DNA of 64,000 nucleotides from an alpha proteobacterium AAP38 (GCA_001296005.1 LJHR01000027.1:62001-126000); one strand, 5' to 3'. Positions 33,676 to 43,141 are shown, counted from the first letter of the stretch. Made by a program: numbers and translations. Notes: generated by a model not told the origin, from the letters alone.

Positions 33676-36549
33676 ATGAGGCATTCAACGGCGCACCGGC
33701 TGACCGGCGCCAGCATCCTGGCCGTCCTTACCGCCCTGGCCAATCCCGCCACCGCACAGGACGCGGCCGGCGCGCCGCAGACGCTGGACTCTCTGGAAGA
33801 GATCATTGTGACCGGCACGCGCCTGCCTGTGACCGGTTTTGCGGCCCCGACGCCGGTGACGGTGGTGGGCGAGGTGGAGTTGCAGCGCCAGGGCGTCTCC
33901 AATGTCGCCGACATGCTGAACACCCTGCCTTCCTTCCGTCCGCAATCCACGCCGGCCACCGTCGGCATCTTCTCCAGCAATGCCGGCGCCAATCTGGCCG
34001 ACCTGCGCGGTCTGGGCGCGCAGCGCACGCTCGTCCTGGTCAATGGCCGTCGCTTTGTCGCCAGCACCATCGCCGGCAGCGGCAATTCCCCGTCGGGTTC
34101 CGTCGACCTGAACCTGATCCCGACCGTCCTGATCGAACGCAGCGAAGTGGTCACTGGCGGTGCCTCTGCGGCCTATGGCTCTGACGCGGTGGCCGGTGTC
34201 GTCAACGTCATCCTGAATACCAGCCTGCAAGGCGTGCGCGGCAGCGTGCAGTATGGCCTGTCGCAGGAAGATGACAATCGTGAAGTCTATGCCACCCTGG
34301 CTGGCGGCACCGACTTTGCCGATGGTCGCGGCCATGTCGTGATCGGCGGCGAATATTCCAACAATAAGGGCATGGGTGACTGTTACAGCCGGTCCTGGTG
34401 CGCCGAAAGCTACAATACCATTTCCAATCCGACGCCGCAGACCAATGGTCTGGCGCGTCAGATCCTGCTGCCCAATGCCCGCACGGCAACCGCATCCTTC
34501 AACGGCCTGATCACCACGGGCGTGCTGCGCGGGATCGAGTTCCGGCCCGACGGCAGCTATTTCAACCATGATTACGGCACCTATTACGCCACCGGCCCCG
34601 CCTTCTCCAATGGCGGCCTGTTCCAGTCGGGTGGCAGCGCCGATCCAGTTAATGGCTTCTACAATAACTTCCCGCTGGTGGCGCCGGTTGAGCGTTATTC
34701 CGGCATGATGCATGCCAAGTATCAGGCCACGGACAGTGTCGAACTGTTCATGGAAGCCTCCTATGGCCGCGCCAACGCGGAAACCATCGGCGCTTCGGCC
34801 CGCAATACCGGCAACATCACCATCCAGCGTGACAATGCCTATCTGCCGGCGGCCCTGCGCGCGCAACTGGTGACGGCCAACCAGACCAGCTTCTCCTTCG
34901 GTCGGGTGTCCAACGATATCGGCCCGCCAGTGGCGGAGGTGGAGCGCGAGACCTATCGCCTCGTCTCCGGCGCCCGTGGTGATTTCAGTGATGGCTGGCA
35001 GTGGGATGCCTATTATCAGTATGGCCGCACGAATTACGAACAGGAAACCCGCAACACCCAGATCACCGACAATTTCGCCCGCGCGGTGGATGCGGTTGAC
35101 CAGGGCCTGTTCCAGAATGGTGTCGCCAACGGCAATATCGTCTGCCGGTCGACCCTGACCACGCCGACCAACCCGCTGGTGGCGGGGTGCAAGCCGCTGA
35201 ACCTGTTCGGTGAGAATCGCTTCTCGCCCGAGGCCGTCGCTTATGCCTATGGCACGGCCTGGCAGAAGACGCACCTGATCCAGCAGGTGGCGTCGGCTAA
35301 TATTTCCGGCACAGTTGCCGAACTGCCCGCCGGCCCGGTCTCTTTCGCGACGGGTGCGGAATACCGTGTGGAAAGCGTGGCTGGCAGCGCCGACCAGATT
35401 TCATCGGCTCTGCGCTTCATCACCAGCTCCGGCCAGGCCATCTCCGGCCCGAACATCAAGGTCAAGGAAGGCTACGCCGAACTGGGCGTGCCGTTGCTGA
35501 AATCGGTGCCGTTCGCCGAAAGCCTGTCGGTCAATGGCGGCGTCCGCCTGACCGACTATTCGACCAGCGGTTCGGTCTGGAGCTGGAAGGCCGGGCTGTC
35601 CTGGGAACCGACGGATTTCCTGCGGGTGCGCGGCACCCGGTCGCGTGACATCCGTGCGCCCAACTTCTTCGAACTGAACGCCCCGGCCAGCACCAGCTTC
35701 CAGTTCCTGACAGACCCGCGCACCGGCGGCAGCGCCCTGACCTCCGTTGTGTTGAGCGGCAATACCAAGCTGCGCCCGGAAATCGCCAAGACCTGGACGG
35801 GCGGTGCTGTGGTCACCCCCATCGATGATCTGCAATTCTCCGCTGATTATTTCGACATCAGCCTGGATGGTGCCATCACCACCCTGGGCGGGCAGATCAT
35901 CATCAATCGCTGCAATGCCGGCGCCACCGATCTCTGTTCCCTGATCACCCGCAATGCGGCGGGCACCATCACCAGCGTCAACAACGCCAACCTGAACCTG
36001 AACACGCTGAAGACGCGCGGCGTGGATGTCGAGGCCCGTTACAAGATCGCGCTGGGGGAGGGGGACCTGACCCTGCGCGCGCTCGGCACCTATCTGTTCG
36101 ACCTGATCACCATCGATGCCACCGGCGCCTCGGTCAACCGGGCCGGCATGAACGGTTCGCCCACGTCACAGCCGTCGGGCCTGCCGACCTTCACCGGCAC
36201 GCTGAGCGCCACCTACGCACAGGGTGATTTCAGCGGCACTTTGACATCACGCTATATCTCGCGCGGTGTGTACAACGCCACGCTGATCGGCCCGCACCAG
36301 TCGGGTTACAGCGCGACCGCGGCCAACAGCATCAGCGACAATTATGTCGGCGATTACTGGCTGTTCAACCTGAATGCCCAGTACGACCTGACCTTCAACG
36401 ACACCAAGGTGCAACTGTTCGGCATCGTGAACAACCTGTTCGACCGCGATCCACCGAACGACCTGCCGTCCAGCTTCGGTGTGACCAACCCGGTCCTCTA
36501 TGACAGCATCGGTCGTACCTTCAAGGCCGGCTTCCGCTTCTCCTTCTGA
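33676..36549 (+). CDS. TonB-dependent receptor of the stilbene/lignin cluster
   Basis: 957 residues. A signal peptide (about 1-27, ending NPATAQD) precedes a TonB box (LEEIIVTGTRLPV), a plug with AVAGVVNVILN, and a long barrel with many aromatic-ended strands. The C-terminus KAGFRFSF ends in Phe as outer-membrane porins do. GGGGGAGGA stands 7 nt before the ATG. Extracellular loops contain Cys pairs (for example GDCYSRSWCAES). In Sphingobium SYK-6 a TonB receptor imports the lignin biphenyl DDVA, so uptake of a lignin-derived dimer is a fair guess here. It leads an operon with an MFS carrier, LSD, aldehyde dehydrogenase and LigW-like genes. Confidence 0.9.
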   Translation: MRHSTAHRLTGASILAVLTALANPATAQDAAGAPQTLDSLEEIIVTGTRLPVTGFAAPTPVTVVGEVELQRQGVSNVADMLNTLPSFRPQSTPATVGIFSSNAGANLADLRGLGAQRTLVLVNGRRFVASTIAGSGNSPSGSVDLNLIPTVLIERSEVVTGGASAAYGSDAVAGVVNVILNTSLQGVRGSVQYGLSQEDDNREVYATLAGGTDFADGRGHVVIGGEYSNNKGMGDCYSRSWCAESYNTISNPTPQTNGLARQILLPNARTATASFNGLITTGVLRGIEFRPDGSYFNHDYGTYYATGPAFSNGGLFQSGGSADPVNGFYNNFPLVAPVERYSGMMHAKYQATDSVELFMEASYGRANAETIGASARNTGNITIQRDNAYLPAALRAQLVTANQTSFSFGRVSNDIGPPVAEVERETYRLVSGARGDFSDGWQWDAYYQYGRTNYEQETRNTQITDNFARAVDAVDQGLFQNGVANGNIVCRSTLTTPTNPLVAGCKPLNLFGENRFSPEAVAYAYGTAWQKTHLIQQVASANISGTVAELPAGPVSFATGAEYRVESVAGSADQISSALRFITSSGQAISGPNIKVKEGYAELGVPLLKSVPFAESLSVNGGVRLTDYSTSGSVWSWKAGLSWEPTDFLRVRGTRSRDIRAPNFFELNAPASTSFQFLTDPRTGGSALTSVVLSGNTKLRPEIAKTWTGGAVVTPIDDLQFSADYFDISLDGAITTLGGQIIINRCNAGATDLCSLITRNAAGTITSVNNANLNLNTLKTRGVDVEARYKIALGEGDLTLRALGTYLFDLITIDATGASVNRAGMNGSPTSQPSGLPTFTGTLSATYAQGDFSGTLTSRYISRGVYNATLIGPHQSGYSATAANSISDNYVGDYWLFNLNAQYDLTFNDTKVQLFGIVNNLFDRDPPNDLPSSFGVTNPVLYDSIGRTFKAGFRFSF

Positions 36550-36558
36550 TCCAGCCAG

Positions 36559-36581
36559 GGGGAGGTCGAATGGACCTCCCC
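36559..36581 (+). terminator. Intra-operon hairpin after TonB receptor gene
   Basis: GGGGAGGTC (36559-36567) pairs with GACCTCCCC (36573-36581) around a 5-nt loop. There is no T-run, so it more likely stabilises mRNA or causes partial termination, setting receptor versus enzyme dosage. Confidence 0.55.
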
Positions 36582-36610
36582 TCACTTCCGGTTAAGAAAG
36601 TGGAGCCGAT

Positions 36611-37939
36611 ATGACCTCTCCGGTACAGAAGGCGACCGATGATCCGCTGTTCGGACGCGGCTATCGCGCGACCCTGCTGGTGTTGATCCTGCTGGTATCG
36701 GCCTTTGCCTATGTCGACAGGGTCATCGTTCAGACATTGGCGGAACCGATCAAGAAGGATCTGGGGCTGACCGATTTCCAGTTCGGGTTGCTGGGCGGTC
36801 TGGCTTTCGCCATTCTTTATTCCACGCTGGGCCTGCCCATTGCGCGGCTGGCCGAACGGCGTGACCGCGTCACCATCATTTCCGTGTCCGTCGCCGTCTT
36901 TTCGGTGATGAGCCTGCTGTGCGGAATGGCGACCAATATCTGGACGCTGTTCCTGTGCCGCATCGGCGTCGGCATCGGGGAGGCGGGGGTGCAGGCACCC
37001 AGCACGTCGCTGATCGGTGATCATTTTCCGCCACACCGCAGGGGTTTCGCCCTGACCGTGATGCGGCTGGGTGCCCCGGTGGGGGCCTTGCTGGGCTCCG
37101 TCGTGGCGGCCTGGCTGGCGCGGGATTATGGCTGGCGCGTGGCCCTGATGCTGGTCTGCGCACCGGGCATTGTGGTGGCAATACTGTTCCGTTTGCTGCT
37201 GCGTGACCCGCCGCGCGGTCACAGCGACCGGCTGGCCGGGGGCAATGTCGCCGCGCCCGCCGCCAGCCCGCCCCGCACACGGGAAGTGTTCGCGCAGATG
37301 TTCCGCCGCCCGGCCTTCCGCCATATGCTGGCCGGTCTGGCGCTGGCCAGCATGGCGCTGTTTGCAGGTGGAGCCTTTACCGCACCCTTCTTCATGCGCG
37401 TTCATGAATTGCCGCTGACCACCACCGCCTTCTACGTCGCGATCATCAGCACCACGGCATCGACGGCGGGCATGAGCCTGGGTGGCTTCGGCATCGATTT
37501 CATCGCAAGGCGCGGCAAGCGCTGGTACGCGCTGCTGCCCTGCCTGGGCATCGCCATCAGCGTGCCGCTCTATCTGGCCGGTTATGGGCTGGACAATCAT
37601 GTCGCGGCGGTCACCCTGATCACCATTGCCGGGGTGTTCCTGTTCTTCCATTCGGTGCCCACGCTGGTCGCCTTTCAGAACATGGTGGCGCCGCAGCAAC
37701 GGACCACGGCGGCCTTCGTCTATTTCTTCGTCTCCACCATGGTGGGCGTGGGTTTCGGTCCGCCCTTACTGGGCCTGCTCAGCGATCTGTTTGCAGGCGC
37801 GTCGGGCATTGCTGATCCCGCCGCCGCGTCGGCCATCGGGGTGCGCAGCGCGCTTCTGGCCAGTATCGGCCTCTATGCCTGGGCTGCCCTGCATTACGGG
37901 CTGGCCGCCCGCGCCATCGCGGCGGAGGATCGCCCATGA
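36611..37939 (+). CDS. MFS transporter, Spinster-like type
   Basis: 442 residues with about twelve helices. The N-terminus reads YVDRVIVQTLAEPIKKDLGL, then LGLPIARLAERRDRVTII, the pattern of the Spinster-like MFS group abundant in sphingomonads. GTGGAG stands 7 nt before the ATG. It is 61 nt after the TonB receptor and 37 nt before the LSD gene. It probably carries the imported dimer across the inner membrane or exports a product. Confidence 0.87.
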   Translation: MTSPVQKATDDPLFGRGYRATLLVLILLVSAFAYVDRVIVQTLAEPIKKDLGLTDFQFGLLGGLAFAILYSTLGLPIARLAERRDRVTIISVSVAVFSVMSLLCGMATNIWTLFLCRIGVGIGEAGVQAPSTSLIGDHFPPHRRGFALTVMRLGAPVGALLGSVVAAWLARDYGWRVALMLVCAPGIVVAILFRLLLRDPPRGHSDRLAGGNVAAPAASPPRTREVFAQMFRRPAFRHMLAGLALASMALFAGGAFTAPFFMRVHELPLTTTAFYVAIISTTASTAGMSLGGFGIDFIARRGKRWYALLPCLGIAISVPLYLAGYGLDNHVAAVTLITIAGVFLFFHSVPTLVAFQNMVAPQQRTTAAFVYFFVSTMVGVGFGPPLLGLLSDLFAGASGIADPAAASAIGVRSALLASIGLYAWAALHYGLAARAIAAEDRP

Positions 37940-37976
37940 CCATCCGTCCTGACATTTTGCATGCAAGGGGCACATT

Positions 37977-39437
37977 ATGAAGTTTCCCAACACCCCCAAC
38001 TTCACCGGCTTCTTCGCCCCGTCTGGTGTGGAGGCGGAGGTCGGCCATCTGCCCGTGCTGGACGGTGCCGTTCCCGCAGACCTGGATGGCAGCTTCTACC
38101 GCGTAGCGCCGGACCCGCAATTCCCGCCGCTGGCCGGCGACGATATCTGGTTCAACGGCGATGGCATGGTGACGCGGTTCCGCTTCAAGGACGGCAATGT
38201 TGCCCTGCAGCAGCGTTGGGTCCGTACCGACAAGTTCACGCGGGAACGCGAGGCGGGCCGCGCCCTGTTCGGCGCCTACCGCAATCCCCTGACCGATGAT
38301 GACAGTGTGCAGGGGGAGGTGCGCGGCACCGCCAACACCAATGTTGTCGTCCATGCCGGCAAGCTGTTCGCCCTGAAGGAGGACAGCCCGCCCGTGGTCA
38401 TGGACCCGGAAACGCTGGAGACACTGGACCCGACCTATGATTTCGGCGGGGCCATGATTTCACAGACCTTCTCCGCCCATCCCAAGATCGACCCGCGCAC
38501 GGGCGAGATGCTGAGCTTCGGCTACGCCGCCAAGGGCCTGTGTACCCGCGACATGGTCTATTATACGATCAGCGCGGAGGGGCAGATCACGAATGAGGTT
38601 TGGTTCGAAATCCCCTATTACTGCATGATGCATGATTTCGGGTTCACCGAGAATTATGTCGTTTTCCATGTGGTGCCCATTGTCGGTTCCTGGGAACGTC
38701 TGAAGGCCGGCCTGCCGCATTTCGGCTTTGATCGCGGACGCCCCGTGCATCTGGGCGTGCTGCCGCGCAATGGCAAGGCGGCGGATATCCGCTGGTTCTC
38801 CGCCCCCACCTGCTTTGCCAGCCACGTCATGAATGCGCATGAGGATGGCAGCAAGGTGCACTTCGATGTGCCGATGGCGAAGGGCAACATGTTCCCCTTC
38901 TTCCCCGATACCGAAGGGGCGCCGTTCCAGCCCCACGAAGCCGCCGCGACCATGACGCGCTGGACCGTCGACATGAGCGCCAACAGCGACGACATCCATA
39001 TGGCGCCGCTGGCCAATCTGGTCGGCGAGTTTCCCCGCATCGATGACCGTTTCGCGGGGGTGAAGAACCGCTATGGCTGGCAGCTGGTCCAGGACATGAC
39101 CAAGCCCGTGGACCTGCCGGGCGGGCGCAGCGCGTCGGGCCTGATGATGAACACGCTGGGTCGCATCGACCTGGAAACGGGGCAGACCGATACCTGGTGG
39201 ATCGGCTCCACCTCCTCCTTCCAGGAACCGGCCTTCATTCCGCGCCCCGGCTCCGATGCTGAGGGCGACGGCTATATCGTGGTGATCGAGAACCGGCTGG
39301 TGGAGCACGCCTCCCGCCTGCTGCTGTTCAACGCCCTTAATCTGGCAGCCGGCCCCATCGCGACCATCGGCCTGCCTTTCCGCATCCGTCAGGGACTGCA
39401 TGGCAACTGGGTACCGGCCCAGGCCAGCGCCGCCTGA
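37977..39437 (+). CDS. lsdA: Lignostilbene-alpha,beta-dioxygenase (LSD)
   Basis: 486 residues that align almost end to end with Sphingomonas LsdA as I recall it, including the FPxTPxFTG start, LFGAYRNPLTDD and HGNW near the end. The iron ligands are His168 (SAHPK), His219 (MMHDF), His283 (SHVMN) and His475 (LHGNW). The substrate-binding Phe59, Tyr101 and Lys134 fall at the same numbers as in LSD. The enzyme cleaves the interphenyl double bond of 4-hydroxystilbenes with O2, giving two benzaldehydes; with a phenylcoumaran-derived stilbene the products would be vanillin and 5-formylferulate. AAGGGG lies 8 nt before the ATG. Aldehyde dehydrogenase and LigW-like genes follow. Confidence 0.85.
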   Translation: MKFPNTPNFTGFFAPSGVEAEVGHLPVLDGAVPADLDGSFYRVAPDPQFPPLAGDDIWFNGDGMVTRFRFKDGNVALQQRWVRTDKFTREREAGRALFGAYRNPLTDDDSVQGEVRGTANTNVVVHAGKLFALKEDSPPVVMDPETLETLDPTYDFGGAMISQTFSAHPKIDPRTGEMLSFGYAAKGLCTRDMVYYTISAEGQITNEVWFEIPYYCMMHDFGFTENYVVFHVVPIVGSWERLKAGLPHFGFDRGRPVHLGVLPRNGKAADIRWFSAPTCFASHVMNAHEDGSKVHFDVPMAKGNMFPFFPDTEGAPFQPHEAAATMTRWTVDMSANSDDIHMAPLANLVGEFPRIDDRFAGVKNRYGWQLVQDMTKPVDLPGGRSASGLMMNTLGRIDLETGQTDTWWIGSTSSFQEPAFIPRPGSDAEGDGYIVVIENRLVEHASRLLLFNALNLAAGPIATIGLPFRIRQGLHGNWVPAQASAA

Positions 39438-39444
39438 TCTCCCC

Positions 39445-39478
39445 TTTGCGCGACCTAAAGGTTTGCGCGACCGAAAGG
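39445..39478 (+). repeat. 17-bp tandem duplication carrying the ribosome site
   Basis: TTTGCGCGACCTAAAGG (39445-39461) is repeated directly as the same string with one base changed (39462-39478). Both copies contain AAAGG; the second sits 7 nt before the TTG start of the aldehyde dehydrogenase gene. Confidence 0.75.
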
Positions 39479-39485
39479 ATCAATT

Positions 39486-40928
39486 TTGGTTGACCAGACT
39501 TCCGCCGACTATCCCAAACTCGGCATGTATATCGACGGCGAATGGATCATGCGGGCTGACCGCACCCATGCCGTCATCAACCCGGCCAATGGTGAGACGC
39601 TGGGCGAATTGCCGCTGGCCGGTGCCGCCGATCTTGACCGGGCGCTGGCCGCCGCCGACCGCGGTTTTCGTAGTTGGAGCAAGACATCCGTCGATGAACG
39701 GGCGCGCGTGCTGCGTGATGCCGCCCGGCTGCTGCGGGAACGTGTCGAAATTATCGCCCGCAATGCCACGCGGGAGGAAGGCAAGACACTGGCCGAGACG
39801 CGGATCGAGACCATCGCCTGCGCCGGTCTGTTCGATTTCTATGCGGAGGAGGCCCGCCGGGTCTATGGCCGCGTGCTTGTCCGCCCGGCTGGCCAGCGCT
39901 CGCTGGTCATGAAGGTGCCGGTGGGACCGGTGGCGGCTTTCGCCCCCTGGAACTTCCCCGTCCATAATCCGGGCCGCAAGCTGGGGGCACCCATTGCCGC
40001 CGGTTGCTCGGTGATCCTGAAACCGGCGGAGGAGGCCCCGGCCTCGGCCATGGCCGTGGTGCAGGCGTTGATCGATGCCGGCTGCCCGTCCGATGTCGTG
40101 CAGCTTGTCTTCGGTGTCCCGGATGAGGTGTCGCGCCACCTGCTGGCCAGCCCGATCATCCGCAAGCTGAGCTTCACGGGATCGACGACCGTCGGCAAGC
40201 ATCTGATGCGGCTATGCGCCGACACGATGAAGGTGACGACGCTGGAACTGGGCGGCCACGCGCCCGTGATCATCTTTGATGATTGCGATTTCGACCGGAC
40301 GGTGGAGATGCTGGCCAACAGCAAGGTCCGCAATGCCGGCCAGGTCTGCGTCTCCCCCACCCGGTTCTATGTCCAGGAGGGCATCTATGACCGGTTCGTG
40401 GCGGCCTATGCGCAGCGCATGGCGAAGATGAAGGTTGGCGACGGTCTGGCCCCCGACACCAATATGGGGCCGATGGCCAACGCCCGCCGCCCCGCCGCCA
40501 TTGCCGACCTGATAAAGGATGCCGTCGGCCATGGCGCCCGCATCCGCACAGGTGGGGAGGCCATCGACGGCAAGGGCTTCTTCTGGCAGCCGACGGTATT
40601 GTCGGACGTTCCCAATACGGCCCGCATCATGAATGACGAACCGTTCGGCCCCGTGGTCGTCGCCACGCCCTTCGCCACGCTGGACGAGGCGGTGGAACAG
40701 GCGAACCGTCTGCCCTATGGGCTGGCTTCCTTCGCCTTCACGGAGAATGCGCGCCGCGCCAACCTGATCGGTGACGCCATCGAGGCGGGCATGGTGGGCA
40801 TCAACACCACCGCGCTGGCCGCGTCCGACGCGCCCTTTGGCGGGGTGAAGGAAAGCGGCCACGGGTCGGAAGACGGGCCGGAAGGCCTTGCCGCATGCCT
40901 TGTCACCAAGACCATCCATCAGCATTGA
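39486..40928 (+). CDS. NAD(P)-dependent aldehyde dehydrogenase (aromatic aldehyde)
   Basis: 480 residues if translation starts with TTG at 39486 (AAAGGA at a 6-nt gap); the first ATG, 13 codons later, would also leave an intact N-terminus (MYIDGEW). It has the Rossmann entry APWNFP, the base in LELGGHAPVI, the catalytic Cys in NAGQVCVSP and EPFGPVV. It resembles the vanillin/succinate-semialdehyde dehydrogenase branch. The preceding dioxygenase makes benzaldehydes and the following LigW-like enzyme acts on 5-carboxyvanillate, so vanillin, 5-formylferulate or 5-carboxyvanillin are the obvious substrates. Confidence 0.87.
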   Translation: MVDQTSADYPKLGMYIDGEWIMRADRTHAVINPANGETLGELPLAGAADLDRALAAADRGFRSWSKTSVDERARVLRDAARLLRERVEIIARNATREEGKTLAETRIETIACAGLFDFYAEEARRVYGRVLVRPAGQRSLVMKVPVGPVAAFAPWNFPVHNPGRKLGAPIAAGCSVILKPAEEAPASAMAVVQALIDAGCPSDVVQLVFGVPDEVSRHLLASPIIRKLSFTGSTTVGKHLMRLCADTMKVTTLELGGHAPVIIFDDCDFDRTVEMLANSKVRNAGQVCVSPTRFYVQEGIYDRFVAAYAQRMAKMKVGDGLAPDTNMGPMANARRPAAIADLIKDAVGHGARIRTGGEAIDGKGFFWQPTVLSDVPNTARIMNDEPFGPVVVATPFATLDEAVEQANRLPYGLASFAFTENARRANLIGDAIEAGMVGINTTALAASDAPFGGVKESGHGSEDGPEGLAACLVTKTIHQH

Positions 40929-40942
40929 AGACAGGGGTCATC

Positions 40943-42028
40943 ATGACCATGCCCAAGACCGGCGGCGCCCAGGGCTATCTGCGCATCGCGACCGAGGAAG
41001 CCTTCACCACGCCCGAACTGATCGCGGCCTTTCGCGAGGAACTGGCGGCACCGGATGTCGATCCCGGCTTCCTCAGCCTGATCGGCTATTATCTGGACCA
41101 CCCGGCGGAACGGCCACGCTTCGTTGCAAACGCCCTGATGGATCTGGGCGAACAGCGCATCGCGCATATGGATGAACGCGGCATTGACCGCCAGATCCTG
41201 GGCCTGACCGCGCCCGGCACCAACGTCATCCGTAATGCCGACCGCGCCACCATGGTGGCGGAAACCGCCAATGACCGGCTGGCCGAAGCCATCGCCAAAT
41301 ATCCCACGCGTTTTAGCGGCATGGCTGCCTGCGCCCCGCAGAACCCGACGGCGGCGGCACGGGAGATCGAACGTGCCATCAGCAAGCTGGGCCTGTCCGG
41401 CGTGTTGATCAACAGCCACATCCTGGGTGAGTATCTGGACAATCCCAAGTTCAACGAGGTTCTGGAAGCCATCGAGGCGATGGATGTCCCCCTCTATATC
41501 CACCCCAATACGCCACCCGCCACTATGATCGGCCCGCTGCTGGAGGCCGGGCTGGATGGGGCGATTTTCGGTTTCGGTGTGGAGACGGGCATGCACGCGC
41601 TGCGCATGATCACGTCAGGCGCGCTGGACCGGTTCCCCAAGCTTCAGATCGTGATCGGCCATATGGGCGAGGCGTTGCCCTTCTGGCTTTACCGACTGGA
41701 TTTCATGCATGGGGCCGGCGTGCGCACGGGCCGTTATGAAAGCATGAAGCCGCTGAAGAAGGGCAAGGTCTCCACCTATCTGCGTGAACATTTCCACATC
41801 ACCAATTCCGGCATGGCCTGGGAAGATGCGATCAAGTTCACGCAGAAGGTGATGGGCGATGACCGCGTGCTCTATGCCATGGATTATCCCTATCAGTGCC
41901 CGGTGGAAGAGGTGATAGCCATGGATGCGATGGACATGCCGCTGGAGGTGAAGCGGAAATTCTTCCAGACCAACGCGGAAAGGCTCTTCAAGATCAATCC
42001 GTCGCCGGCGGCAACGGCGCACCTCTGA
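40943..42028 (+). CDS. ligW: 5-carboxyvanillate decarboxylase-like amidohydrolase (LigW-like)
   Basis: 361 residues from the ATG at 40943. It matches LigW from Sphingomonas as I recall it from the first residues (GGxQGYLRIATEEAF) to the end (AMDAMDM, then KKFFQTNAE-like). The metal and catalytic positions fall almost exactly at LigW numbering: Glu19, His187 (YIHP), His240 (GHMGEALPFWLYRLD) and Asp314 (YAMDYPYQ). LigW removes CO2 from 5-carboxyvanillate to form vanillate, an O-demethylation substrate. This activity ends the dehydrodivanillate branch and would also finish a 5-formylferulate branch. The gamma-resorcylate decarboxylase is the nearest alternative. It closes the TonB-led operon, followed by a strong terminator. 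Confidence 0.85.
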   Translation: MTMPKTGGAQGYLRIATEEAFTTPELIAAFREELAAPDVDPGFLSLIGYYLDHPAERPRFVANALMDLGEQRIAHMDERGIDRQILGLTAPGTNVIRNADRATMVAETANDRLAEAIAKYPTRFSGMAACAPQNPTAAAREIERAISKLGLSGVLINSHILGEYLDNPKFNEVLEAIEAMDVPLYIHPNTPPATMIGPLLEAGLDGAIFGFGVETGMHALRMITSGALDRFPKLQIVIGHMGEALPFWLYRLDFMHGAGVRTGRYESMKPLKKGKVSTYLREHFHITNSGMAWEDAIKFTQKVMGDDRVLYAMDYPYQCPVEEVIAMDAMDMPLEVKRKFFQTNAERLFKINPSPAATAHL

Positions 42029-42036
42029 CATTCTAT

Positions 42037-42073
42037 CCCCGCCCAGGGCGTATCGGAGAGGCCCTGGGCGGGG
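42037..42073. terminator. Bidirectional terminator after the LigW-like gene
   Basis: CCCCGCCCAGGGC (42037-42049) pairs perfectly with GCCCTGGGCGGGG (42061-42073) around an 11-nt loop, between the convergent LigW-like and LysR genes. Confidence 0.8.
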
Positions 42074-42167
42074 ACCCATTTTCATGGCGTCCGCGATGAC
42101 CGCGACCCTATCGCGGTCCGGCACATTAAGCCTCTCCGGTCGGGTACTGCCGACATGCGGTTCTCTG

Positions 42168-43088
42168 TCAGCCGTTTGCCGTGGGGGTCAGCCAGGGGGG
42201 CGAGGCCAATGCCTCCCTGAGCGATTGAAGGAAGACGTTGGCGCGGCTGCTCCGGCCACGGCGCGCATGCACCAGTGCGACCACGTCGGCGGGGGGCAGG
42301 GACCATTGGGGGAGAACCCGATGCAGCTTTTCCGTTGCAAGGTCCCTGGCCACATCCCACTCGCTTCTCACGATGATGCCGGCCCCTGACAGAGCCCAGT
42401 CACGAATGACCTCGCCATCATTGGTCGACATGGTTGGGTTGATCCGCACCGTTGCACCGCCCAGCGTCGGGTGTGCAAATCGCCACAACGTGACATCTTC
42501 ATTGTTTTCCCGCAGGGCCAGACAGCGGTGCAGGCCAAGATCTTCAGGCCTTTCAATGGGCGGGTGGTTCGCCAGATAGTCCGGTGCCGCGCATAGGAAG
42601 CGGCGATTGGGGGCCAGGGTTGTCACCAGCCGGTCACTTTCCGGCAAGGCTCCGATATGGACCACGATATCCCAGCTTTCCGACATCTGCCGTATCGGGC
42701 TGTCCGATAATTCGAGTGTGACGATGGCGGCAGGGTGACGCTGTGCGAACGCCTGCACGATGGGGGCGACATATCGCCGACCAAAGCCGTGGGGGGCCGC
42801 AATCCGCAAATGCCCCCGGACCTGCGTCGTTCGCCGGGCGAGGCGTTCGGAAAGATCATCCATCGCCTCAATGATTGCCCGCCCCTCCGACGCAAGCAAC
42901 TCGCCCTCGTCGGTGAGGTTCAGTCCGCGCGAGGTGCGGTCGACCAGATTGACCCCGACGCGCAGTTCCAGGGCGCGCAGCCGCTGGGTCACCGCCGGTG
43001 CGGTGACATTCAACCGCCGCGCCGCCTCCGCCAAAGATGGGGAGGCGGCGATCATGGCGAAGAAGGTCAGATCCTCGGTGGAGATCAT
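42168..43088 (-). CDS. LysR-type regulator
   Basis: 306 residues from the ATG at 43088 (MISTEDLTFF); the reading frame extends six codons further to a TTG that is less likely. An N-terminal winged helix-turn-helix (LAEAARRLNVTAPAVTQRLRALELRVGVNLVDRTSRGLNLTDEG) leads into a type 2 periplasmic-binding effector domain with LRIAAPHGFGRRYVAPIV. It is divergent from an aldehyde dehydrogenase and separated by an inverted repeat at 43105-43141. The likely targets are the dehydrogenase, PLP enzyme, RidA and DAO genes. Confidence 0.9.
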   Translation of the reverse strand: MISTEDLTFFAMIAASPSLAEAARRLNVTAPAVTQRLRALELRVGVNLVDRTSRGLNLTDEGELLASEGRAIIEAMDDLSERLARRTTQVRGHLRIAAPHGFGRRYVAPIVQAFAQRHPAAIVTLELSDSPIRQMSESWDIVVHIGALPESDRLVTTLAPNRRFLCAAPDYLANHPPIERPEDLGLHRCLALRENNEDVTLWRFAHPTLGGATVRINPTMSTNDGEVIRDWALSGAGIIVRSEWDVARDLATEKLHRVLPQWSLPPADVVALVHARRGRSSRANVFLQSLREALASPPWLTPTANG

Positions 43089-43104
43089 AAGATCGGCCTT
43101 AATC

Positions 43105-43141
43105 AAACATGAAGTGATAGTTAATTGCTGAGTTCATGTTT
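43105..43141. promoter_or_regulatory. Inverted repeat in the LysR/ALDH divergent region
   Basis: AAACATGAA (43105-43113) is exactly repeated in inverse as TTCATGTTT (43133-43141), with 19 nt between. Its place before both divergent genes suits a LysR-type operator. It supports the later LysR start at 43088. Confidence 0.55.
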
